From Clostridia bacterium (GTDB lineage: Bacteria > Bacillota > Clostridia > HGM11514), in NCBI GenBank assembly GCA_900757255.1, contig CAAENE010000282.1, positions 1 through 8,942 of the forward strand: 8,942 nucleotides of DNA. The letters run 5' to 3'. The notes under the pieces are model-generated. The model ran no database searches. It had not been told where the DNA came from and saw nothing but the letters and a program-made list of their open reading frames with translations. Shown in pieces: positions 1-6,122 of the stretch (within the stretch, counting starts at the first letter, position 1; the number at the start of each line of letters is the position of its first letter). The translations under genes and the position numbers were made by a program.

Positions 1-55
1 CGGCGGCGGCGCATCACGCGTTGAAAGCTCTTTACTCTGTTAATGCCAAGCTTTC

Positions 56-1651
56 TCACGAGAAAGCGGTTTGTTCTAAATAATCATCATAGGTTGTTTC
101 GCGGTCAACAATGCCGTCCGGCTTAATCTCAATAATACGGTTGGCAACCGTTTCAATAAACTCATGGTCATGGGTGGAAAACAAAACAATCCCTTTAAAA
201 TCGGTCAGTCCATTGTTGACTGCCGTAATGGACTCCAAATCCAGATGGTTGGTCGGCTGGTCGAGAAGCAGAACATTTGCACTGCCAAGCATCATGCGCG
301 AGAGCATACAGCGAACTTTTTCGCCCCCCGATAATACCTTGACGGGTTTAAAAACATCTTCGCCGGAAAAGAGCATACGCCCTAAAAATCCGCGCAGATA
401 GGTGTCCGTCTTGTCGGTGGTAGAATATTGCCTGAGCCAGTCTAAAATATTCAGGTCACTGTCATCAAAAAAGGCCGAATTATCTTTTGGGAAATAATTT
501 TGCGTGGTGCTGATTCCCCATTTAAAGGTGCCCTCGTCCGGCTCGGTTTCTTCCATTAATATCTGAAACAAAGCGGTGATGGCAATCTCATTTTCACCGA
601 TAAAGGCTACCTTGTCGCCCTTATTCAGACTGAAGGTGACATTATTTAATACCTTTTCACCGTTTACTGTCTTCGAGAGGTTTTCTACCCGTAGAATCTC
701 TTTGCCTGGCTCACGTTCCATGGTAAACCCGACAAAAGGATACCTTCTGGAGGAAGCCGGCATTTCTTCGATTTCCAGTTTTTCGAGCAGCTTTTTACGG
801 GAAGTCGCCTGACGTGATTTTGATTTGTTGGCAGAAAAACGTGCAATGAACTCCTTGAGTTCCTTTGCTTTTTCCTCAGCCTTTTTATTCTGCTGTTTGA
901 TCATTCTCTGAATCATCTGGCTGGACTCGTACCAGAATTCATAGTTCCCGACATACATCTTAATCTGGGTATAGTCGATATCCACAATATGGGTACAAAC
1001 GGTATTTAAAAAATGCCGGTCATGGGATACAACAATAATTGTGCCCGGGTATTCCAGTAAAAAATCCTCCAGCCATTTGACAGCCATGATGTCAAGATGG
1101 TTGGTCGGCTCGTCGAGCAGGATAATATCAGGAGAACCAAAGAGCGCCTGTGCCAGCAGGATTTTGACTTTATCGTTGCCGGAAAGCCCCGCCATCTGTT
1201 CATCTAAAATGGATTCAGACAGCCCCAGACCTTGTATGAGCCGGGATGCATTGGACTCCGCTTCCCAGCCGTCCAGCTCTGCAAATTCCGCTTCCAGGAC
1301 CGAGGCGCGGATACCGTCCTCTTCGGAAAAGTCAGGCTTTTCGTAAAGAGCATCCTTTTCCTTCATAATATCATAAAGCTTTTGATTCCCCATGATAATG
1401 GTGTCCAGAACAGAAAATTCATCAAATGCAAAGTGATCCTGTTTGAGGACGGACATACGCACGTTTTCCGGAATGGAAACGTCCCCCGTTGAGCTGTCCA
1501 GTTCACCTGACAGAATCTTTAAAAAAGTCGACTTTCCGGCGCCGTTCGCGCCGATAATCCCATAGCAGTTTCCGGGCGTAAATTTCAAATTAACATCTTT
1601 AAACAGGTTTGTCCCGTTAAAATTCAAGCTTACATTGGTTACAGTAATCAT
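56..1651 (-). CDS. ABC-F family ATPase, YkpA/YbiT type
   Basis: This is a soluble 531-aa protein with two ATP-binding cassettes and no membrane segment, so it is an ABC-F ribosome-associated factor and not a transporter. NBD1 has Walker A GANGAGKS (34-41), signature LSGND (156-160), Walker B ending D180-E181 and switch His210. The charged linker at about 242-310 is the part that reaches the ribosomal P-site tRNA in this family. NBD2 has signature LSGGE (440-444) and His494. Its Walker A is degenerate (GENEIAIT, 352-359, no lysine), and its Walker B reads D464-Q465 where the catalytic glutamate is expected. The lost lysine resembles B. subtilis YkpA as I remember it; I am unsure whether the Gln is family-wide. 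The start at 1651 is set by GGAGG four bases upstream. The gene diverges from the exporter operon across about 160 bp. I saw no convincing promoter of its own. The subclass makes a translation factor more likely than a classical antibiotic-resistance ABC-F, but this is not proven. Confidence 0.93.
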   Translation of the reverse strand: MITVTNVSLNFNGTNLFKDVNLKFTPGNCYGIIGANGAGKSTFLKILSGELDSSTGDVSIPENVRMSVLKQDHFAFDEFSVLDTIIMGNQKLYDIMKEKDALYEKPDFSEEDGIRASVLEAEFAELDGWEAESNASRLIQGLGLSESILDEQMAGLSGNDKVKILLAQALFGSPDIILLDEPTNHLDIMAVKWLEDFLLEYPGTIIVVSHDRHFLNTVCTHIVDIDYTQIKMYVGNYEFWYESSQMIQRMIKQQNKKAEEKAKELKEFIARFSANKSKSRQATSRKKLLEKLEIEEMPASSRRYPFVGFTMEREPGKEILRVENLSKTVNGEKVLNNVTFSLNKGDKVAFIGENEIAITALFQILMEETEPDEGTFKWGISTTQNYFPKDNSAFFDDSDLNILDWLRQYSTTDKTDTYLRGFLGRMLFSGEDVFKPVKVLSGGEKVRCMLSRMMLGSANVLLLDQPTNHLDLESITAVNNGLTDFKGIVLFSTHDHEFIETVANRIIEIKPDGIVDRETTYDDYLEQTAFS

Positions 1652-1747
1652 AATTCCTCCGCTGTATTGTTTCTAAATTATTATGTATTGTATCATAAAA
1701 CAGATTTTTAAGATACCATATTTATTTAGAAAAATGTAGAAAAATGC

Positions 1748-1777
1748 TTGACAAAATAGATCAGGCTATGGTAATAT
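1748..1777 (+). promoter_or_regulatory. Sigma-A-type promoter of the leader/exporter operon
   Basis: The -35 box is TTGACA (1748-1753), a perfect match. An 18-bp spacer leads to -10 TAATAT (1772-1777), preceded by TG one base upstream (1769-1770), which makes an extended -10. The predicted transcript start is near 1784, about 30 bases before the leader ORF. The promoter looks strong and constitutive, which suits control by attenuation downstream and not at initiation. It was read by eye and not tested. Confidence 0.75.
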
Positions 1778-1806
1778 TGCCACATTATCTAATTTTTGAG
1801 AAAGGA

Positions 1807-1937
1807 GGCAGACAAATGGCAAGAACAATTTTATTCGCTCCACAAAATAACTATGTGTTCCAATACCCAAAATCAGGGGGATTTTGTCTGCCGGAATCAA
1901 AACGCAGGTAAAATCATGCTTTTTCTGCACCTCTGAT
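1807..1937 (+). promoter_or_regulatory. Candidate attenuator: mutually exclusive RNA pairings in the leader
   Basis: Two pairings compete with the terminator state. Pairing 1 is GGCAGACAAA (1807-1816), covering the end of the Shine-Dalgarno and the A of the ATG, with TTTGTCTGCC (1883-1892): 10 perfect pairs. Pairing 2, a candidate antiterminator, is ATCAGGGG (1872-1879) with CCTCTGAT (1930-1937): 8 pairs including one G-U, and it consumes most of the terminator's 5' arm. When pairing 1 forms, 1872-1879 is held in its loop. A ribosome stalled early in the ORF would break pairing 1 and free 1872-1879 for pairing 2. A ribosome that runs to the stop codon would cover 1872-1892 and allow the terminator. 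Complementarity is read directly; the mechanism is inference. Confidence 0.55.
1816..1911 (+). CDS. 31-aa regulatory leader peptide upstream of the ABC exporter
   Basis: This short ORF starts MARTILFAPQ and ends CLPESKRR, 31 codons plus TAA. It is preceded by an ideal Shine-Dalgarno, AAAGGAGG (1801-1808), seven bases before the ATG. It has a strong promoter upstream and an intrinsic terminator starting 15 bases after the stop codon. It carries no membrane segment or known domain. Position and size match leader peptides that control antibiotic-resistance genes, notably bmrB ahead of B. subtilis bmrCD, where ribosome stalling by translation inhibitors relieves termination. I do not recognize the peptide sequence as a known leader. 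The middle of the ORF (codons TCA GGG GGA) can pair with the 5' arm of the terminator, so ribosome position could decide the RNA fold. Expression and inducer are inferred. The alternative is a small protein with its own function followed by an ordinary terminator. Confidence 0.8.
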   Translation: MARTILFAPQNNYVFQYPKSGGFCLPESKRR

Positions 1938-1959
1938 ATCGTTCAGAGGTGCTTTTTTT
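1927..1959 (+). terminator. Intrinsic terminator between leader ORF and exporter genes
   Basis: The stem GCACCTCTGA (1927-1936) pairs perfectly with TCAGAGGTGC (1943-1952), with a 6-base loop and seven T's directly after (1953-1959). A second run of T's follows at 1964-1969. It lies about 110 bases before the first exporter start and after a strong promoter, so without readthrough the exporter genes would be poorly transcribed. Confidence 0.9.
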
Positions 1960-2069
1960 ACGCTTTTTTCAAAGATAATAAAAAAAACCTGTATTGACCC
2001 TTTCCAAAAAGAAGAAAAATATCGCCAATGAATCTGATGGATCCAAACAGGAGAAGGAGTGAGAAAACA

Positions 2070-3887
2070 ATGGAAGGAAAGCCAAGCCGCGGTAAGATGA
2101 TAGCCCATTTTCTCTATGGGTACAAGCGATATTTCATCATCGCATTGTGCGCGTCGATACTCAGTACTATTTTTAATTTCCTGATGCCGCAGGTTCTGCG
2201 AATCACCGTAGACTCGGTTATCGGGGATAAGCCTTTCAACATCCCGGCATTTATCACCCAATTCTTAGATATGACGCAAATGCGCGAATTTCTCCGCAGC
2301 AACCTACTTATCTGTGCAGGTACAGTACTGCTGTTCGCACTGTTTTCCGGCGTGTTTACCTATGCCAACCGGGTGAATACCTATTTGGGGGTGGAAGGGT
2401 TTGTCAAAAAAATACGCGATACCCTGTTTTCCCACATTCAGCACCTCCCCTTTTCGTGGCATGTCAAGCATCCGACCGGGGATATCATCCAGCGGTGTAC
2501 CTCCGACGTACTGACGATACAGTCCTTTGTCGCAACCCAAATGATGGAGCTTATCCGGACCGCTTTCCTGATCAGTTTTGCAATGTTTTTCATGTTCTCC
2601 ATGAGCGTCAAGATGTCGCTGGCCGTATTATGTTTCATTCCAGCTATTGTGGCATATTCCGGAATCTTTTATACCAGAATGGGCAAATCGTTCCGCAAAG
2701 CCGATGAGGCTGAAGGCGCTTTGTCCGCTTTGATTCAGGAAAACCTCACCGGCGTCAGGGTCGTCAGGGCATTTGGACGGGAAAAATATGAAATGGACCG
2801 ATTTGACCAAAAAGCAAATATGTTTGTCCGTCTATGGCTGAAATTCGGTAACCAGCAGAGCTGGTACTGGGGTCTGGGTGATTTGATAACCGGTTTTCAG
2901 ATTATGACTGTGATAACGCTCGGCACGATCGAAACAGTTCAAGGCAATATTACGTTAGGAGAATTTTTAGTATATATCTCCTATAACGCCACTCTCGTCT
3001 GGCCGATACGCGGCCTGGGCAGGATTTTAGCCAATATGAGCAAAGCGCGTGTGTCCATAGACCGCGTCAACGAAATCTTAACGGTACCAGCGGAGCAAGA
3101 CAGACCGAACGCCGTAACCCCGTCAATGAAGGGCGATATTGAATTTAAAAACGTTAGCTTTTATCATGACGGGCAGAAACCGGTTTTAAAAAATATCAAT
3201 TTTACCATTAAACAGGGAACGACGTTTGGAATTTTGGGCGGTACCGGTTCCGGTAAAACAACACTGACCCATCTGCTCGACAGGCTCTATGAACTGCCCC
3301 GTGAAAACGGGCAAATCCTGATCAACGGTGTTGATATCAACGATATTCAATTAGACTATCTGAGAAAAAATATCGGCATGGTACTGCAGGAGCCCTTCCT
3401 ATTTTCCCGCACGATCCATGAAAACATCGCCGCAACCGACCCGCTTGCTTCCCGGGAAGAAATTAGGGACTGCGCTCGTATTGCCTGCGTCGATGACAAT
3501 ATCATGGAATTTGCCAATGATTACGATACCATTGTGGGAGAGCGCGGTGTGACGTTATCGGGCGGGCAGAAACAGCGTGTCGCCATTGCGCGGATGCTGA
3601 TGCAGAAGGCGCCCATTATGGTATTCGACGATTCACTATCCGCTGTCGACTCAGATACCGACCACCAAATCAGGATGGCGCTCAAAAACAATTTGGGAGA
3701 TTCTACGGTTATCATTATCTCGCACCGGATCACCACCCTGATGCTGTCCGATAACATCATGGTTCTGGAAAACGGTGAAATCACTGCACTTGGCACGCAC
3801 GAAGAATTAATACAGAAAGAGGGTCTGTATAAGAGTATCTATGAAATACAGATGAATCCGGAAGAAGGAGGGGACGAAAATGCCTGA
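2070..3887 (+). CDS. Heterodimeric multidrug ABC exporter, degenerate-site half (BmrC/EfrA-like)
   Basis: This is a 605-aa half-transporter: a six-helix type IV exporter membrane domain (about 20-310) fused to a nucleotide-binding domain (about 355-590). The NBD has Walker A GGTGSGKT (390-397), canonical signature LSGGQ (496-500) and switch His552. Walker B reads D520-D521, with aspartate where the catalytic glutamate belongs, so this subunit supplies the low-activity ATP site. Its LSGGQ completes the active site of its partner. The start at 2070 was chosen because AAGGAG (2054-2059) lies ten bases upstream; an in-frame ATG at 2028 would add 14 residues (MNLMDPNRRR...) but has only a weak A-rich upstream site. 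The gene overlaps the next one by 8 bases, so the two are translationally coupled. Transcription must pass the leader terminator. By family, the complex exports lipophilic drugs or toxic compounds across the cytoplasmic membrane; the actual substrate cannot be read from sequence. Confidence 0.93.
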   Translation: MEGKPSRGKMIAHFLYGYKRYFIIALCASILSTIFNFLMPQVLRITVDSVIGDKPFNIPAFITQFLDMTQMREFLRSNLLICAGTVLLFALFSGVFTYANRVNTYLGVEGFVKKIRDTLFSHIQHLPFSWHVKHPTGDIIQRCTSDVLTIQSFVATQMMELIRTAFLISFAMFFMFSMSVKMSLAVLCFIPAIVAYSGIFYTRMGKSFRKADEAEGALSALIQENLTGVRVVRAFGREKYEMDRFDQKANMFVRLWLKFGNQQSWYWGLGDLITGFQIMTVITLGTIETVQGNITLGEFLVYISYNATLVWPIRGLGRILANMSKARVSIDRVNEILTVPAEQDRPNAVTPSMKGDIEFKNVSFYHDGQKPVLKNINFTIKQGTTFGILGGTGSGKTTLTHLLDRLYELPRENGQILINGVDINDIQLDYLRKNIGMVLQEPFLFSRTIHENIAATDPLASREEIRDCARIACVDDNIMEFANDYDTIVGERGVTLSGGQKQRVAIARMLMQKAPIMVFDDSLSAVDSDTDHQIRMALKNNLGDSTVIIISHRITTLMLSDNIMVLENGEITALGTHEELIQKEGLYKSIYEIQMNPEEGGDENA

Positions 3888-5709
3888 ACAGAAAAAATTG
3901 ATTGACGTTTCGGTCTGGAAAAAAATCCTGCCTTACTTCAAGCCTTACCGGCATATCATTTTTACCATAATTGCATTGAACCTGTGTTCAGCTGGGATCG
4001 ACATTATTTTCCCTTTATTTCAGCGATACGCCATTAACAACTTCATTATGGAAGGGACGTTGCGAAATATCAGTTTTTTTGCATCGGTATATGCATTATT
4101 CATAATCCTTCAAACAGCGCTTGTCGTTACCTTTACGCGCCTATCCATGCATGCCGACGTAAAGGTAAGAAAGGACATCACAAGAGCCTCCTACTACCAT
4201 TTACAGAAGCTGTCGCTGTCCTATTATAATACCACCCCCGTCGGATATATGCTGGCGCGCATTATGAATGATACTCATCAAATTGCGCAAATGGTTGCCT
4301 GGGGGCTGACCGATATCTTCTGGTCCCTCTCTTATGTCATCGGTGTCTTTCTTTCCATGCTGTTTCTGAATCTAAAACTCGCACTGATTATTATCCTGGT
4401 AGTTCCGGCGCTGTCAATCGTGACCTATATCTTTCAGACAAAACTGCTCGTCATGCATCGGAAATTCGTCGAGGTCCGCTCCAGAATATCGGGGGCGTAT
4501 AACGAAGGGATAACCGGCGCCAAAACCTCCAAGACGCTAGTCATCGAGGAAAAAAACGAAAAGGATTTCCAGAAGCTCACCGATGAAATGTACCGAGTAG
4601 CCATGAAATCTCAACGACTTCATGCAATCTATATCCCCACTATTATGTTTTTTGGTTCTCTTGCCAGTGCTATCGTACTTTCCCGCGGCGGCTATTTAGT
4701 CATGGATCAGATGTTGGAATTCGGTACCTTTTCCGCATTCATTACCTATGCAGTAGGTATTTTTGAACCGATCCAGCAACTGGCTGGAAACCTGGCTCAG
4801 ATTATTTCGACCCAGGCAAACGTGGAGCGTGTTACCGCGCTGTTGGAGGAACCGGAGAAAATTGTTGATTCCCCTGAGGTGATAGCAAAATACGGTGACA
4901 ATTTTCATCCCAAAAAAGAAAATTGGGAACCCATCCGGGGCGATATCGAATTCCGAGATGTATCCTTCAAATATCCAGACGGCGGCGAATATGTGTTGGA
5001 GCATTTCAATCTGACCGTTCCGGCCGGAACAACGATAGCAATCGTCGGCGAAACAGGCGCCGGAAAAAGCACACTTGTCAATTTAGCCTGCCGGTTCTTT
5101 GAACCGACCAGCGGACAGATTCTGATTGACGGCAGGGATTACAGGGAACGTTCCCAGTTATGGCTGCACAGCAACATCGGATATGTTCTTCAAAACCCGC
5201 ACCTGTTTTCCGGGACTGTTCGGGATAACATCCGGTACGGCAACTTAGAAGCGGCTGATGAGGATATTGAACGGGTGGCAAAATCAGTCTCAGCAGATAC
5301 CGTCGTTGAAAAACTGGAACATGGATATGACAGTCATGTGGGCGAGGGCGGCGACCGCTTGTCTACCGGAGAAAAGCAGTTGATTTCCTTTGCCCGGGCA
5401 GTGCTGGCAGACCCGCGGATTTTTGTGCTGGATGAAGCAACTTCCTCTATCGATACCAAAACGGAGCAATTGATACAAAATGCAATTGCAAAGCTTCTGG
5501 AAAACCGTACGTCCTTCCTCATTGCGCACCGTTTATCAACAGTACGGCACGCAGATACGATATTGGTAGTGGACAACGGCAAAATCGTGGAGCGGGGAAC
5601 CCATGAAGAACTGCTGAGGCAAAGGGGACACTATTACAATCTTTACCATAAACAGTTTGAGGAAGAGGCCTCAGCCCGACTTTTAAATGCCAATCCGGCA
5701 ACCATATAA
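3880..5709 (+). CDS. Heterodimeric multidrug ABC exporter, catalytic-site half (BmrD/EfrB-like)
   Basis: This is a 609-aa half-transporter with a membrane domain (about 15-315) and an NBD (about 350-590). The NBD has Walker A GETGAGKS (390-397), Walker B D518-E519 with the catalytic glutamate present, and switch His550. The signature is LSTGE (494-498) instead of LSGGQ. This is the mirror image of the upstream subunit: Walker motifs here pair with its LSGGQ to form the active site, while LSTGE here faces its degenerate Walker B. Such complementary asymmetry is the mark of heterodimers like BmrCD, LmrCD and TM287/288. AAGGAGG (3865-3871) lies eight bases before the ATG, and the start overlaps the previous stop (shared bases 3880-3887). 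The last residues (ARLLNANPATI) are a short hydrophilic tail. No further gene follows in the operon; transcription probably ends at 5897-5935. Confidence 0.93.
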   Translation: MPEQKKLIDVSVWKKILPYFKPYRHIIFTIIALNLCSAGIDIIFPLFQRYAINNFIMEGTLRNISFFASVYALFIILQTALVVTFTRLSMHADVKVRKDITRASYYHLQKLSLSYYNTTPVGYMLARIMNDTHQIAQMVAWGLTDIFWSLSYVIGVFLSMLFLNLKLALIIILVVPALSIVTYIFQTKLLVMHRKFVEVRSRISGAYNEGITGAKTSKTLVIEEKNEKDFQKLTDEMYRVAMKSQRLHAIYIPTIMFFGSLASAIVLSRGGYLVMDQMLEFGTFSAFITYAVGIFEPIQQLAGNLAQIISTQANVERVTALLEEPEKIVDSPEVIAKYGDNFHPKKENWEPIRGDIEFRDVSFKYPDGGEYVLEHFNLTVPAGTTIAIVGETGAGKSTLVNLACRFFEPTSGQILIDGRDYRERSQLWLHSNIGYVLQNPHLFSGTVRDNIRYGNLEAADEDIERVAKSVSADTVVEKLEHGYDSHVGEGGDRLSTGEKQLISFARAVLADPRIFVLDEATSSIDTKTEQLIQNAIAKLLENRTSFLIAHRLSTVRHADTILVVDNGKIVERGTHEELLRQRGHYYNLYHKQFEEEASARLLNANPATI

Positions 5710-5745
5710 CCTATGCGCAGATGTGACCAAGGGGTCAGACCCTCC

Positions 5746-5765
5746 CCCGCCGTATCGGCGGCGGG
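5746..5765. repeat. GC-rich palindrome 1 after the exporter operon
   Basis: CCCGCCG (5746-5752) is complementary to CGGCGGG (5759-5765) with a 6-base loop; a shorter alternative fold has a TAT loop. No T-run follows, so it is not a standard terminator. It is the first of three palindromes in the gene-free stretch 5710-5896. Confidence 0.6.
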
Positions 5766-5778
5766 TTCCATTTCAGAC

Positions 5779-5809
5779 TTTCAGCGGGGGTCGTAATCCC
5801 CCGCTGAAA
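5779..5809. repeat. Perfect 12-bp palindrome 2
   Basis: TTTCAGCGGGGG (5779-5790) pairs without mismatch with CCCCCGCTGAAA (5798-5809), with a 7-base loop. It is very stable but lacks a following T-run. It may belong to a repetitive intergenic element (REP or MITE-like) or protect the 3' end of the exporter mRNA. Copy number elsewhere in the genome is unknown. Confidence 0.7.
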
Positions 5810-5815
5810 CCCTGA

Positions 5816-5881
5816 GGAGCTAACGCAGCTTGCAATCTGTCGCAAGCTCTGCTCCTTGCAAGCTTCGCTGTGCGTTGCTCC
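5816..5881. repeat. Long imperfect hairpin (palindrome 3)
   Basis: The outer arms GGAGCTAACGCA (5816-5827) and TGCGTTGCTCC (5871-5881) pair with one bulged base. The inner arms AGCTTGCAA (5827-5835) and TTGCAAGCT (5856-5864) pair perfectly around a 20-base loop. The 66-base structure has no T-run and no ORF. It could be an intergenic repeat or a structured RNA; the sequence alone does not decide. Confidence 0.6.
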
Positions 5882-5896
5882 GATTTAAAAAAACCA

Positions 5897-5935
5897 ATCA
5901 AAAAGAGAGCTTCTATCCGAAGCTCTCTTTTTGAT
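5897..5935. terminator. Bidirectional intrinsic terminator for the exporter operon and spoIIID
   Basis: The 17-bp arms (5897-5913 and 5919-5935) are perfectly complementary around loop TATCC. The stem core is GAGAGCTTC, flanked by A5 on one side and T5 on the other, so each strand presents a stem followed by T's. It lies about 190 bases after the exporter stop and only 4 bases after the spoIIID stop, so it serves convergent transcription from both sides. Confidence 0.88.
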
Positions 5936-5939
5936 ACAA

Positions 5940-6113
5940 TCATCCAACACGCGAGTGATCTGTGTACTTTTTCGCCTCTTCATATTTATGTTTGGTTGCA
6001 AGTCCGCCGCGAATATGCCGCTCCGCCTTATTTACCTTCAGTACCTTATTGACTTTATCGAAAAGCTGTTTATCGATCTTCTGAAGTCTCTCGGAAACAT
6101 CTTTATGTTTCGT
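5940..6113 (-). pseudogene. spoIIID: spoIIID 3' fragment, sporulation regulator interrupted by the mobile element
   Basis: A 57-codon open frame ending in TGA encodes a C-terminal SpoIIID fragment. It opens with TKHKDVSERL, aligning with the conserved STVHKDVTERL at the end of the SpoIIID helix-turn-helix. It continues with NKAERHIRGGLATKHKY, the hallmark C-terminal stretch of this family (compare KSIRHLRGGEATKLKY in B. subtilis, from memory). SpoIIID is a mother-cell DNA-binding regulator of about 80-95 aa, so roughly the first 40 residues are missing. There is no ATG, GTG or TTG in the frame, and an in-frame TAA lies just upstream in recombinase sequence. The frame itself is intact and keeps its terminator 4 bases downstream, which suggests recent or reversible interruption, not decay. 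The rest should lie past the other end of the element, outside the window. Assignment rests on recalled family sequences, not on a search. Confidence 0.85.
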
Positions 6114-6122
6114 TGTTACGAA
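6103..6122 (-). other. Element/chromosome junction, candidate attachment site
   Basis: SpoIIID similarity stops at about 6108-6113, and the last recombinase codons run to 6103. The crossover core must therefore be in or next to this stretch. The recombinase reads ...AAC GAA ACA TAA across it, while spoIIID reads ACG AAA CAT AAA GAT, so the TAA is borrowed from the spoIIID codons CAT AAA. The exact core cannot be set without the other junction. Confidence 0.5.

Noticed and set aside
51..66. CTTTCTCACGAGAAAG palindrome at the end of the ABC-F gene as its terminator
   Set aside because: The 7-bp arms have only a 2-base loop, overlap the stop codon, and no T-run follows.
1994..2022. Second promoter (TTGACC and an AT-rich -10) between the terminator and the exporter genes
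   Set aside because: The only -10 at 17 bp (AAATAT) is poor; the match is too weak to list.
2028..2069. Upstream ATG that would extend the first exporter subunit by 14 residues
   Set aside because: It has only a weak A-rich upstream sequence, and the extension itself contains the good AAGGAG site for the ATG at 2070. It remains possible.
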